Notes: generated by a model not told the origin, from the sequence alone. 64,000 bases of DNA from Paraflavitalea sp. CAU 1676 (GCF_029223285.1 NZ_JARHUJ010000003.1:558001-622000), one strand, 5' to 3'; shown: positions 26,974 through 36,902, counted from the first letter of the stretch. A program made the numbers and translations.

Positions 26974-29900
26974 ATGAAACCACGAATAACCCTGTTGAGT
27001 CTACTCTGTACTATCGGCCTTTTCGCAAAAGCACAAAACAAGGCCAAACTCATTAACTCTGGCGAAATCATCCAAACCGGGGTCAAATTATACGATGACG
27101 GAAAGTATAAAGAAGCGCTCAGAGAATTTCAAAAGGTACCCCTGGGCGATACAAATTATGTAATGGCTTTATATGAAAGCGCCCTGACCTGCTCTGCCGA
27201 TAGCCAGTTCACCGCCGGCATTCGATACTGCGAAGAAGCGCTTTCATTAAAAACAGAACGTGAGCGTTGCCCCGAACTATTGGCACAGTATGCGTCCTTA
27301 TTGGATTATTCAGGTCAGCAGGCACGTTCCCTGCAAATTTTCGACTCCGCCATTGCCCTTTACCCCGTTTATGTAAGTCTTCATATCAATAAAGGAACCA
27401 CGCTTCTGCGGATGAAAAAATACGCAGAAGCTGAAAAAGTATTTCAGCAGGCACTACTGATCAACCCATATGCCTCCAGTGCCCATTATAAATTGGGCAT
27501 CAGTGCCGTCAACCAGGGAAAGATCATTCCCGCCTTTTTCGGTATGCTGGGTAACCTGACGGTTGATCCAGACGGCAAATTCGCTAAAAACGCCATCAAC
27601 ATGCTTAGTGAAATAGCAAAGAGTAAGGATGATATTATGGAATTGGTCAATAAACGCCAGGAAGATCCCTCCGACAACTTCCGGTTGATCGAGCAAATTG
27701 TACTCTCGAAAATCGCATTGGATAAGAACTATAAGGCCACCATCGACCTGGATGATCCCATCCCCAGGCAAATGCAGGTTGTTTTCGAGAAACTATCTTA
27801 CGATGAGTCCGACAAGGATTTCTCCATGCAATTTTATGTTCCGTTGTACAAAAAGATCTTTGACGACAAGAATTTTGAGCATCTCGTGAACTATATGTTC
27901 TCTGATGTTAACATCCCGGCTATCCAGAATTATAACAAGAAAAAGAAAAAAGATATTGAGTCCTTAAAATCCGATATCATTAGTTACCTGAACCAGATAA
28001 GGGCCACCCGCCAACTACAAGTTTCAAAACGTACCGCCAATGGCGCTATCTACCACTTCGTCGATGGCCGGCTGTTTGGAAAAGGCGTTGCCCCTAACAA
28101 GGACCTGCTCACAGGCCCCTGGGTGTTCTATTACGGCACAGGCAATAAAAAGGGAGAAGGCACCTATAATGAAAAGGGAGAAAAGGAAGACACATTCAAC
28201 TATTACTATTTCAACGGTCAACTGAAAGGTCAGGAAATTTATAAGGGCGGCAAACAGGAAGGAGCAGAAACCTACTACTACGAGAATGGGATCGTTTCAT
28301 CGCGTGCTACCTATAAAAATGGCGAAGCCCACGGAGAACATACCGCTTATTATGAAGAAGGCAACATCAAAATGATCCAGCACTTTTCGAATGGCAAACT
28401 GAACGGAACCAAGAAAACCTTCTTCGAGTCGGGCATAACCCAGTTGGAAGAAAAATATACTGACAACAAACGTAACGGGCCCGCCAGGACCTTCTACGAA
28501 AATGGCCAGCTCGAAACCGAGGGTAGCTACACGGATGATGAACTGAGCGGGCCATTTAAAGTATGGTACAATGACGGTACATTATCGATCGAAGGGAACT
28601 ATGGTCAGGGTAAATTGACCGGCCTCTTGAAACGTTACGACGAAAATGGCAAACTTAAAGCCACTGAAAATTACAACAATGGCATACTGGAGGGGGAATA
28701 CGTTAGCTATTATGATAACGGGCAGGTAAATGCCCGGTATATCAATAAGAAAGGTAAAACTTCAGGAGATGTACAATACTTCGACAAGGACGGGAAACTT
28801 TATTCCACGCTCACATTTGATGAAGATGTGGTGAAGACAGGCCGTTACTTCGACAAAACCGGCAAACAGATCAGTATGTCGGAAATGAGCAAAGGGAAAA
28901 TGGAGATGCTCACCCTCAACCCCGATGGCACCAAAAAGATGTTAACCGTCTACAATTCAAAGGGAGAAATAGATGGCAACCGAACCTACTTTTTTGGTTC
29001 CGGTAAAGAACGAGCCCAGGAAGTATATAGCAAGGGTGAAATGAACGGAACGTCGGTTTCTTTTCATCCAAATGGACAGAAGCGGAATTCAGAACCCTAT
29101 GAACACAATGAAAAAACGGGCTACTATACATCCTGGTATATCCATGGCGCTACGCAGGAAGAAGGTTGGTACGGAGAGAGCATGTTGCAGGGAGAATGGC
29201 TCAACTACGACGAACTCGGCAACCTGACCAACCGCAGCTGGTACCTGAACGGGAAAATAAACGGACTTAAAACATCCTACTGGCCAAACGGGAAAAAGCA
29301 TACCGATTATGTCTACGAAATGGGCAAATTACTGGGCTTCAGTGAATACGATACAACAGGTAAGCTTATTAATGTGATGCAATTCAAAAATGGCAATGGA
29401 AAATACACTACACACAATGCCACAGGCAAGAAATCGGGTGAGTGTGTTTTTGTGAACGGCAACATAAACGGACAGTTCAGATCCTATTATTTCGATGGTT
29501 CGCCCATGACCGTTCAATACTACAAAAACGGACTGCTGGATAGCACCTATACCGTATATAATTATAGTGGAAAAGTGCAAACAGAAGGCAAGTATAAATT
29601 GAACGAGAAAGTAGGCTCCTGGAAATATTACCGCGCAGACGGAAGCCTGTCCTACACAGAAGAATATAAAGCCGGAAAATTGCACGGAAAGGCCATTTTC
29701 TATTACAAAAATGGGAAGCCAGATACCGAAATAACGAACGAAAACGGCGAGCGCCATGGCCTCTATAAACGATTTGCCCAAAGCGGTGAGTTAATGTACC
29801 AATTGCGCTATGAAGAAGGAGCACAAATGGGTTACAGCTACCTCGACAAAAACGGCCAGCTGGTACCGGAAATTCCTTTCCTGCAGGGCAATGGTAAACT

Positions 29901-30264
29901 AAAAGCCTACTTTGCCAATGGTACGGTCTCTGCTATCATGGAATATGTAGACGGTGTTCAAAATGGCCCTTTCACCCTTTATCACACCAATGGCCAGGTA
30001 GCAGTAAACGACAACGAGGTTTTCGGAGTTACAGAAGGGCTCCGCAATGAATATTACCCCGATGGGAAGCCCAGGTCGGTATATAATAACCTGCACGATA
30101 ATTATCATGGCGCTTACAAAGAGTATAACACAAAGGGCATTGTAGTTGAAGAAGGAAATTACTACAACGGCGACCTGCACGGCGAACAACGTTTCTATGA
30201 TGAAACCGGAAAGCTTAAACAGGTTAGAATTTTTTATTACGGTCAATTGTTGGAGGTAAAATGA
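26974..30264 (+). CDS. Secreted TPR and MORN-repeat (YwqK-like) protein
   Basis: About 1,096 aa. The ATG at 26974 gives MKPRITLLSLLCTIGLFAKAQ, a signal peptide; an ATG at 26959 is also in frame. Residues ~30-180 are TPR units (YKEALREFQKVPLGD, EKVFQQALLINPYASSAHYKLG), and residues ~180-350 are of unknown fold. From ~360 to the end there are about 25-30 tandem 22-24-aa MORN-2-type repeats (YYENGIVSSRATYKNGEAHG, FYENGQLETEGSYTDDELSG). This repeat type is annotated as 'toxin-antitoxin YwqK antitoxin', but no toxin gene is nearby and this protein is exported. Its stop overlaps the next start (ATGA), so it is translationally coupled to the DUF3857 transglutaminase. The base composition looks more AT-rich than the flanking susC/susD genes. 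Confidence 0.93.
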   Translation: MKPRITLLSLLCTIGLFAKAQNKAKLINSGEIIQTGVKLYDDGKYKEALREFQKVPLGDTNYVMALYESALTCSADSQFTAGIRYCEEALSLKTERERCPELLAQYASLLDYSGQQARSLQIFDSAIALYPVYVSLHINKGTTLLRMKKYAEAEKVFQQALLINPYASSAHYKLGISAVNQGKIIPAFFGMLGNLTVDPDGKFAKNAINMLSEIAKSKDDIMELVNKRQEDPSDNFRLIEQIVLSKIALDKNYKATIDLDDPIPRQMQVVFEKLSYDESDKDFSMQFYVPLYKKIFDDKNFEHLVNYMFSDVNIPAIQNYNKKKKKDIESLKSDIISYLNQIRATRQLQVSKRTANGAIYHFVDGRLFGKGVAPNKDLLTGPWVFYYGTGNKKGEGTYNEKGEKEDTFNYYYFNGQLKGQEIYKGGKQEGAETYYYENGIVSSRATYKNGEAHGEHTAYYEEGNIKMIQHFSNGKLNGTKKTFFESGITQLEEKYTDNKRNGPARTFYENGQLETEGSYTDDELSGPFKVWYNDGTLSIEGNYGQGKLTGLLKRYDENGKLKATENYNNGILEGEYVSYYDNGQVNARYINKKGKTSGDVQYFDKDGKLYSTLTFDEDVVKTGRYFDKTGKQISMSEMSKGKMEMLTLNPDGTKKMLTVYNSKGEIDGNRTYFFGSGKERAQEVYSKGEMNGTSVSFHPNGQKRNSEPYEHNEKTGYYTSWYIHGATQEEGWYGESMLQGEWLNYDELGNLTNRSWYLNGKINGLKTSYWPNGKKHTDYVYEMGKLLGFSEYDTTGKLINVMQFKNGNGKYTTHNATGKKSGECVFVNGNINGQFRSYYFDGSPMTVQYYKNGLLDSTYTVYNYSGKVQTEGKYKLNEKVGSWKYYRADGSLSYTEEYKAGKLHGKAIFYYKNGKPDTEITNENGERHGLYKRFAQSGELMYQLRYEEGAQMGYSYLDKNGQLVPEIPFLQGNGKLKAYFANGTVSAIMEYVDGVQNGPFTLYHTNGQVAVNDNEVFGVTEGLRNEYYPDGKPRSVYNNLHDNYHGAYKEYNTKGIVVEEGNYYNGDLHGEQRFYDETGKLKQVRIFYYGQLLEVK

Positions 30265-32186
30265 AACCATTTAAAAGAATAGCATCCATCCTGCTAATGG
30301 TTGGGTTGGGAGGCGCCCTGCCGGTTGCCGCCCAAGAGGTAGAAGAATTGAAGAGCAAATATCCGGGCCACGAAGCGGTATTACTTCATGCATCCACCCA
30401 ATTCAGGATATCACTCAAAGACGGAGAACCCTATGTGGAAAGCAAAGAAAGCGAGCAGGTGATGTTCCTGTCGTCCGATGCAGCCGCCTATCTCGGCCGA
30501 TATGGATTCACGACCAGCAGCTTTCATGAGGTAACGGAATATGAAGCCTTTACCCGCACCGCTGAAAACAAAAAAGTAAAAGTTACCAGTTTCAGAACCG
30601 GCGACATGCAATCGGGCAGCGTATTCTACGACGATGTAAAACAAACCGTATTCGATTTCCCCGCCATCGGGCCAGGGGCTATCGGCGTATTGAACCAGAA
30701 GGCTATTCACAAAAAGGCCTACCTGCTTTCTCCGCAGTATTTTGCGCGCAGCATCCCGGTAATAAATAATGAGCTCACGATCTCCTTTCCAAAAGATATG
30801 TCGGTTAAGTATGTCTTTAAAGGATTGGACACCGATAAGATCCTTTTTACCCAAGATAAAAAAGGCGGGGAGATCACCTACAAATTCCAGGCAAAGGACC
30901 TGGCCCCGCTCCAAAAATATCCCGACGCTCCCGGCAGATCCTATTATGCACCCCACGTAATCTTTTATATTGAAAAGTATAAGAATGACAAAGGAGTGGA
31001 CGTAACCTATCTCGCAGACACCAGCGCACTCTACAAACTGAATAGTAGTTTCGTAAAGGAAATCAACAAAGAGGTGGGCCCTGAATTGAAAAGACTTGTA
31101 GACTCATTGACCAGGGGCATCAATTCGAAGGAAGAAAAAGCACGCCGTATCTACCAATGGGTACAGGGGCATATCAAGTATATTGCCTTCGAGAATGGCA
31201 TGGAAGGTTTTATACCCCGCGATGCAAATTTTGTATGCAGTCGGCGATACGGTGATTGTAAGGACATGAGTAGTATCCTCACCATGATGCTGAACACTGC
31301 CGGAGTACCTGCCTACTATACCTGGATCGGAACACGGGACCTCCCCTATTCCTACCGCGAAACACCGCTGCCGCTGGTCAGCAATCACATGATCTGCACC
31401 ATACAGCTAAAAGAAGGAGAGTTCATATTTTTAGATGGAACCGACCCTACCTGTATTTTTGGAATTCCATCCGAAGGCATTCAGGATAAAGAGGCCATGA
31501 TTGGGATGGGCCCGGATCAATTCCGGATTGTAAAAGTGCCCTCTGCGACAGGGCCGGTTAGTATAAAAACCGATTCCACCTTCCTGCAAATCACCGACAA
31601 GGGAATAACAGGCACCATCAAGCAGCATGTAACAGGTTATTTCGCGATGAATACCCACGGCCTGTTAAACTATTACAATGCCAGGGATAAGGAAGAATAT
31701 ATGAAAAGCCGCTTTTCCCGCGGCTCTAACAAATTTCACCTTACCGGATACGAGATCACCGATCAGTCGAGCAAAGAATATGTCACGCTCACCGCAAAAT
31801 TTGACTTACAGGATTATGCCCGCAAATTGGGAGACGAGTGGTACATGAATATGAACCTGCTCAAGCATTATGAACATGAAGAGATCGATTACCCAAAGCG
31901 AAAGATGCCTGTCAAGCTCGATTTCCGGTTTATTGACCGGTATGTGACCGTACTTACCATTCCCGATGGCTACCAGGTGAGTCATCTGCCGAAGGGAAGA
32001 TCTTTCCGGAATAATGCCTGGGGGTTTGCCCTCAATTATGAACAAAAGGGTAATGCCATCATCCTGACCCAGGAATTTTACAACGACCACCTGATGGTAG
32101 AACCCAGTCAATTCAAAGAGTGGAATGAGGTTCTCGAACGCCTTTTTCCCCAATACAAAGAATCCATAAGCATCTCTAAAAAATAG
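30261..32186 (+). CDS. DUF3857 transglutaminase-like protein with intact catalytic triad
   Basis: A 641-aa exported protein (signal MKPFKRIASILLMVGLGGALPVAAQ). The N-terminal half is a DUF3857 beta-rich domain (about 50-260). Residues ~285-395 are a transglutaminase/protease-like core: the family motif RRYGDCKDMS gives catalytic Cys333, SNHMI gives His376, and FLDGTDP gives Asp392, in the usual order and spacing. A DUF3858-like C-terminal region follows. Enzymes of this fold cleave or crosslink amide bonds; the true activity of Bacteroidota DUF3857 proteins is not known. The start overlaps the MORN-gene stop by 4 bp and the next gene begins 3 bp after its TAG stop. Confidence 0.93.
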   Translation: MKPFKRIASILLMVGLGGALPVAAQEVEELKSKYPGHEAVLLHASTQFRISLKDGEPYVESKESEQVMFLSSDAAAYLGRYGFTTSSFHEVTEYEAFTRTAENKKVKVTSFRTGDMQSGSVFYDDVKQTVFDFPAIGPGAIGVLNQKAIHKKAYLLSPQYFARSIPVINNELTISFPKDMSVKYVFKGLDTDKILFTQDKKGGEITYKFQAKDLAPLQKYPDAPGRSYYAPHVIFYIEKYKNDKGVDVTYLADTSALYKLNSSFVKEINKEVGPELKRLVDSLTRGINSKEEKARRIYQWVQGHIKYIAFENGMEGFIPRDANFVCSRRYGDCKDMSSILTMMLNTAGVPAYYTWIGTRDLPYSYRETPLPLVSNHMICTIQLKEGEFIFLDGTDPTCIFGIPSEGIQDKEAMIGMGPDQFRIVKVPSATGPVSIKTDSTFLQITDKGITGTIKQHVTGYFAMNTHGLLNYYNARDKEEYMKSRFSRGSNKFHLTGYEITDQSSKEYVTLTAKFDLQDYARKLGDEWYMNMNLLKHYEHEEIDYPKRKMPVKLDFRFIDRYVTVLTIPDGYQVSHLPKGRSFRNNAWGFALNYEQKGNAIILTQEFYNDHLMVEPSQFKEWNEVLERLFPQYKESISISKK

Positions 32187-32189
32187 TAC

Positions 32190-34163
32190 ATGTCAAACTC
32201 GCTACAGAAACTATTGACCCTCGGCCTGCTGGCTTGCCAGCTACAGGCATTTTCCCAAACCACTCCCTCCATTGAACGGGAACAATGGAGTGGCAGTAAC
32301 GTCATTCAAAAGCTCGACAGCAAGTACAACAACGAATCGGCCGTTATACTACTCGACAAACGCCGCGTAGAATTCATAGACGGGAAAGATGAAGTGACCT
32401 CCTATAAAACATTACACAAGCGCATCCATATTAATGACGACAAGGGTATTGAAAGGTTCAATAAAGTGTACCTGCCCGTGAGCTCAAGCAATGAGATCGT
32501 CGACATCATGGCACGTACCATCCTGCCCAACGGTAAGATCATAACGGTCGACAGTAAGAATATCCGGGATTTGCAGGAGGGCGAACAACGCTATAAGATC
32601 TTTGCTATGGAAGGTTTGGAAAAAGGCTGTGAGGTCGAGTTCTACTATACCTATAAAGCATTTGTCTCTTACTTTGGCAGGGAAATTATTCAAAACAATT
32701 ATCCCGTTTTAGCGGCGCAGGTGATCGTGGTATCCCCCGCCCGGTTGATCTTTGAAACAAAAGGCTATAACCAGGTAAATGCAGCAAGCGACACCACGAT
32801 CGTTGACAAACGGATCATTACCGTTAACCAGGCGGATATTACCGGCGTGGATGAAGAAAAATATGCTAACTACACGGCCAATCTCAAAAGGGTTGAGTAC
32901 AAGTTATCGTACAACGCCAGCCGTAGCAAAACAGAAAGAGTATTTACCTGGAATGAGTTGGCAAAAAGGGCTTTCTCCATCTATGGAACCTACTCGGACA
33001 AGGAAATAAAACGGGTAAATGATCTGATCAGCAGTAATAACTGGAAGAAAATTGAAGGGAACGATGCCACCGTTGTGGTCGCTGTTGAAAACCACCTGAA
33101 AAAGAACTTCAGCACAGAGGAGAACCTCAACGACGAATCGGCTGAGAACCTGGAAATGATCATCAGGAACAAGATATCGAGCCATCGGGGCATCCTGCGA
33201 CTTTATGGTGCGGTTTTCAAGCAATTGAACATCGAACATGAATTTGTAATGTGTGGATCAAGAGAAAACTTCGAAGTCGACAGAACTTTTGAGAACTGGA
33301 ACAATTGCGATAACCAGGTGATCTATTTCCCGAAGCTGAAAAAATATATTGCCCCTACCCTATTGGGTATGCGTTACCCGCTCATTGACCCTTCGTGGGT
33401 AGGCACCAACGGCATTTTTTGTAAAGGAACTACCATCGGCAACTTCACAACAGCACTGGCCGATATCCGTCGCATACAGGGGGAAGATTATAACTGGTCA
33501 TACAACAATATTGAAGCGAAGGTTCGCCTCGATGCCTCTCTGGATACCCTTATCGTTCAAAGCAAGCAATTGTATGCCGGTTATTCCGCTGTTTATTATC
33601 GACTCAGCTTTAACTATGGCCCCGCCGAACAACAACAGGAGATGCTCAAGGAAATGGCAAAATTCGGCACCAATTCCGAGCGGGTGATCACTTCAAAAGT
33701 GGAGAACAAGGAAATGGAAAGCATCCGGGAGAATAAACCTTTTGTGCTCGACCTGCAAGTGAATGCCAGTGAACTGGTAGACAGAGCCGGCAATAAAGTA
33801 CTGGTCAAGATCGGTGAGATCATTGGGCCACAAGCCCAAATGTACCAGGAAAAGCCCCGGCAATTTGCGATGGACGTTAACTATCCACACGTGCTGCACC
33901 GAACCATTGAGTTCGTACTACCGGCTGGCTATAGGGTAAAAAACCTGAATGACCTCAATATCAGCAAAGTTTACCGGGAAAACGACCAGGTAACGATGGG
34001 TTTTGAATCATCTTATAAATTGGAAGGTAATGTGGTAAAAGTAGATGTCATGGAGGAATACCGGAATATCCATTACCCGATAACACAATACGAAGAATTT
34101 AAAAAGATCATCAATGCAGCGGCAGACTTCAATAAGGTGACGCTGGTATTGGAACCTCAATAA
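32190..34163 (+). CDS. DUF3857 transglutaminase-fold protein lacking the catalytic residues
   Basis: A 657-aa exported protein (signal MSNSLQKLLTLGLLACQLQAFSQ) with the same order as its neighbour: DUF3857 domain, transglutaminase-like core, C-terminal beta region (YPHVLHRTIEFVLPAGYRVKNLNDL). At the place of the neighbour's GDC333KD the sequence is ISSH332RGIL; there is no Cys there. The His segment is replaced by NCDNQVIYFP, and the Asp segment by APTLLGMRYPLIDPSW. By this alignment it is a pseudoenzyme, perhaps a structural or regulatory partner of the active paralogue. It is the last gene of the operon; 13 bp after its stop begins the right direct repeat. Confidence 0.9.
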   Translation: MSNSLQKLLTLGLLACQLQAFSQTTPSIEREQWSGSNVIQKLDSKYNNESAVILLDKRRVEFIDGKDEVTSYKTLHKRIHINDDKGIERFNKVYLPVSSSNEIVDIMARTILPNGKIITVDSKNIRDLQEGEQRYKIFAMEGLEKGCEVEFYYTYKAFVSYFGREIIQNNYPVLAAQVIVVSPARLIFETKGYNQVNAASDTTIVDKRIITVNQADITGVDEEKYANYTANLKRVEYKLSYNASRSKTERVFTWNELAKRAFSIYGTYSDKEIKRVNDLISSNNWKKIEGNDATVVVAVENHLKKNFSTEENLNDESAENLEMIIRNKISSHRGILRLYGAVFKQLNIEHEFVMCGSRENFEVDRTFENWNNCDNQVIYFPKLKKYIAPTLLGMRYPLIDPSWVGTNGIFCKGTTIGNFTTALADIRRIQGEDYNWSYNNIEAKVRLDASLDTLIVQSKQLYAGYSAVYYRLSFNYGPAEQQQEMLKEMAKFGTNSERVITSKVENKEMESIRENKPFVLDLQVNASELVDRAGNKVLVKIGEIIGPQAQMYQEKPRQFAMDVNYPHVLHRTIEFVLPAGYRVKNLNDLNISKVYRENDQVTMGFESSYKLEGNVVKVDVMEEYRNIHYPITQYEEFKKIINAAADFNKVTLVLEPQ

Positions 34164-34176
34164 TTTAGAAAACCAG

Positions 34177-34258
34177 GGCAGAAGAACAAAACAATCCCAA
34201 CCTGCTCAAATAACAGGTACAATCCCGACCATGTAAAAAACTTACAATAACCGGTTCC
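34177..34258 (+). repeat. Right copy of direct repeat (orphan susD 3' end)
   Basis: Matches 26521-26603 (see left copy): 40/40 identical, then 14 diverged bases, then 27/28 identical. Here the segment is non-coding: it is not in frame with the preceding gene, which stops at 34163. It is therefore a scar carrying the last codons of a susD gene. Confidence 0.95.
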
Positions 34259-34261
34259 GCT

Positions 34262-34294
34262 AAAAAAGCTTCACTATACAGTGAAGCTTTTTTT
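34262..34294 (+). terminator. Terminator of the MORN/DUF3857 operon
   Basis: A perfect 13-bp stem (aaaaagcttcact/agtgaagcttttt) with a 4-nt loop, ending in a run of T. It starts 4 bp after the right repeat. Confidence 0.85.
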
Positions 34295-34454
34295 GTTGAT
34301 CGTTATCTCCCGGCCCCCCTTCAAGCTACATAAAGTGCGTTCTATCCGATTGTGCTATAAAAAACAACCAAAACAATATTCATTTGCGGAAAGGATAGTA
34401 CCGACAATGTCGATGACTATTTTTTATTTGAACCAATTCAAAATCCCACTACTA

Positions 34455-36392
34455 ATGAAGAACCAGCAACGAGTTTTAGCGATGGTTGCAATACCTGTTC
34501 TTGCACTAACGGCAATTATAGGGTGCAACAAAAAAGACAAGACAGCTCCGGACGCTGTTCCGACACCACCCGTCATAACGAGCTTCACACCCACAGAAGC
34601 ACAGGTAGGTACCACTGTCATCATCACCGGTCAGCATTTTTCAGATGACAAATCCAAAAACACCGTAAAATTCAATGGTATTACTGCCGAAGTTTCCAAG
34701 GCTACCACCACAGAACTTTCCGTTACCGTGCCGGAAGAGGCGTTAACGGGCCGGATCACGGTGAAGGTTGGCGACAGCACCGCCACGTCCCTCACCGACT
34801 TCAAGGTAAACCCAACAGCTCCTTCCATCACAAACATCAGCCCTACACATGGCAAACCGGGCATCGAGGTTACCATCACCGGCACCCGCTTTGCGAACGA
34901 TAGCAAGGTGTATTTTGGAAGCGCACAGGCCACCGAAGTCACTTTTGTAAGTGCAACCAGCCTCAAAGCCAAAGTACCTGAAGCTGCATTGAACGGAAAG
35001 CTGAAGGTAACGGCCGGCAGCCTGGAAACGATCAGTGTACCTGACTTTTGGGTTAAACCTACCATTACCGGCTTTACACCTGCCAAAGCGAAAGAAGGAG
35101 AAGTGATTACCATTACGGGCACCAATTTCTCCGACGACAAAACACTCGACACAGTTTGGTTTGGCAATATCAAAACATCCGATATCGTAGAAGCCACCAC
35201 TACCACTATTCGTGTAAAAGTGCCTTCCTTCAGCGGTAATGCAACCATCGCCGTGATGCTGAAAGACAGTACCCAAAGCCCTACCCCTTTTAGTATGTTG
35301 CCCAACATCACGTCTTATACACCTGGCTTCGGGGCCCGATCGACCCTCGTTACCATCAACGGCAAGAACTTTTCGTCGGATGCCACCGTAACGCTCAATG
35401 GCACAGTAGTACCCATTGAAGCTGGCCGTACTTCCACTTCCCTCCAATTCAAAGTTCCTGCAGATGGGATCGGAGGCAACATCGTGCTGAAACAAGCAGG
35501 CACCGATCACCTTATCGGCTCCTTCGAAGTAACCAATATCTGGGTACCCATTTCAGCAAAACACGGAGGTTATTATGTCGATGGCATGTCATTCGTTTAC
35601 AACAACAAAATATACATAGGCCTTGGTCGAAATGGCAGCGGCAACCTGAACAATGGCTTTCAGATCTTTGACCCATCCACAAAGACATGGTCACCGGGCG
35701 CTACATTGCCAGGCTTTGTCAACGCAAGGGCATTGCCATCGTTTACCATGTTGAACAACAAAGTATACATCGGCCAGGGCAATGCCTCATCCGGTGCCCG
35801 CAATGACTGGTGGGAATATGACCCGTCTGTACCCGGCGATGCAGCCTGGATCAGCAAAACGTACTTCCCAGTTGCCGGCTATGGTGGCGTTGGGTTCACG
35901 ATCAACAACAGGGTGTACAATGGGAACTTCTACCATGGATCGGGTATTTATGAATACATAACTGCCACCAACACCTGGTCATTGTCGGTAGCCCGCGACT
36001 ATACCGTGCAGAGTGCCCTGTACAGTACTTATTTTGTGCTGAACAACAAGTGTTACATCGGGGGTGGTCTTACCTCAGGATTGGGTTATACCCAAAAAAT
36101 GTACGTTTTTGATCCGGCAAACGCTTCACTGGGTGTTAAAGAACTTACCGGCGTAAGTATGCCATTCACAGTACAAAGCAGCGCCAGTACGTTCGTAATG
36201 AATGGTAAAGCCTATGCCCTTATGCAGGCGTATATGTATGAATTCGATCCTGCAGCCGCACCAGCTTCCGCCTGGAAAACAATTACCACCACGCCCGAAA
36301 GTATCCCTGAAAGCAGCGCTGCTGTCATAGGAGGCATTGCTTACTGCTGGGGTCCGGATGGCATCGTATATAAATACATTCCTAATCGATAA
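34455..36392 (+). CDS. IPT/TIG-domain and kelch-type lipoprotein
   Basis: About 645 aa. The ATG at 34455 gives MKNQQRVLAMVAIPVLALTAIIGC, a lipoprotein signal with Cys 24; an upstream in-frame start at 34281 lies in the terminator and is rejected. Residues ~35-370 hold four IPT/TIG immunoglobulin-like domains, each opening with a variant of PxITSFTPTxAxxGTxVTITGxxF. Residues ~370-645 are kelch/galactose-oxidase-type beta-propeller blades (NNKIYIGLGRNGSG, NNKVYIGQGNASSG, NNKCYIGGGL). Such proteins are surface-exposed binding or adhesion factors. It follows the operon terminator, so it is a separate unit. Confidence 0.93.
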   Translation: MKNQQRVLAMVAIPVLALTAIIGCNKKDKTAPDAVPTPPVITSFTPTEAQVGTTVIITGQHFSDDKSKNTVKFNGITAEVSKATTTELSVTVPEEALTGRITVKVGDSTATSLTDFKVNPTAPSITNISPTHGKPGIEVTITGTRFANDSKVYFGSAQATEVTFVSATSLKAKVPEAALNGKLKVTAGSLETISVPDFWVKPTITGFTPAKAKEGEVITITGTNFSDDKTLDTVWFGNIKTSDIVEATTTTIRVKVPSFSGNATIAVMLKDSTQSPTPFSMLPNITSYTPGFGARSTLVTINGKNFSSDATVTLNGTVVPIEAGRTSTSLQFKVPADGIGGNIVLKQAGTDHLIGSFEVTNIWVPISAKHGGYYVDGMSFVYNNKIYIGLGRNGSGNLNNGFQIFDPSTKTWSPGATLPGFVNARALPSFTMLNNKVYIGQGNASSGARNDWWEYDPSVPGDAAWISKTYFPVAGYGGVGFTINNRVYNGNFYHGSGIYEYITATNTWSLSVARDYTVQSALYSTYFVLNNKCYIGGGLTSGLGYTQKMYVFDPANASLGVKELTGVSMPFTVQSSASTFVMNGKAYALMQAYMYEFDPAAAPASAWKTITTTPESIPESSAAVIGGIAYCWGPDGIVYKYIPNR

Positions 36393-36413
36393 TATATTCA
36401 ATTCTTACATTTC

Positions 36414-36455
36414 AACGCAGGCGTCCCGGTATTCCGGGATGCCTGCGTTAATTTT
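36414..36455 (+). terminator. Terminator of the IPT/kelch gene
   Basis: A 16-bp stem (36414-36429 with 36434-36449, one G-T pair), loop tatt, followed by aatttt. It starts 21 bp after the stop codon. Confidence 0.85.
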
Positions 36456-36476
36456 ATCAGCTAAAGAATATCTAAC

Positions 36477-36902
36477 ATGAAAAAGAGTATACTGACCGCA
36501 GCCCTTGCCGTAGTCATTCTATCGATGGGAAATAGTTGTCAATCGAAGAAAAAACCACCCGAAGACGAAGCCAAACAATGGCTGAAACAGTTTTACACCG
36601 ATTATATTACAGCCTGCTCTAAAGGCGCCTCCAATGAGGAGATGGCTGTCATTGAAAAGAAGTATTGCACGGCCGCCCTTATCAAAGAGATCAAGTCCGA
36701 TGAAGAAATGGATGTCAACCCTTACCTGAACGCACAGGACTGCGATACCAGTACCCTGAAGACCCTGCAGGTGGAAAAGGTACCGCAACAGAAAGATCAG
36801 TACAAGGTCTCGTACAAATGGTCGCCCGATGGAGTAGCAACAACCATTCATGTAACGCTGGTGCGGCAGCAGAACGAATACAAAATCAATAAGCTACAAT
36901 AA
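36477..36902 (+). CDS. Small lipoprotein of unknown function
   Basis: A 141-aa protein with lipoprotein signal MKKSILTAALAVVILSMGNSC (Cys 21), then a Lys/Pro-rich linker and a compact alpha+beta domain (AKQWLKQFYTDYITACSK, KVSYKWSPDGVATTIHVTLV). The outline (helix, then strands, about 110 aa) resembles the NTF2-like or DUF4878-type lipoproteins common in Bacteroidota, but no firm family can be named. It is preceded by a terminator, so it has its own promoter. A stable hairpin (36917-36940) without a T-run follows. Confidence 0.8.
   Translation: MKKSILTAALAVVILSMGNSCQSKKKPPEDEAKQWLKQFYTDYITACSKGASNEEMAVIEKKYCTAALIKEIKSDEEMDVNPYLNAQDCDTSTLKTLQVEKVPQQKDQYKVSYKWSPDGVATTIHVTLVRQQNEYKINKLQ

Noticed and set aside
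26974-30264. YwqK-type toxin-antitoxin system
   Set aside because: The antitoxin label comes only from the MORN-like repeat profile. The protein is exported, more than 1,000 aa long and has no toxin gene beside it.
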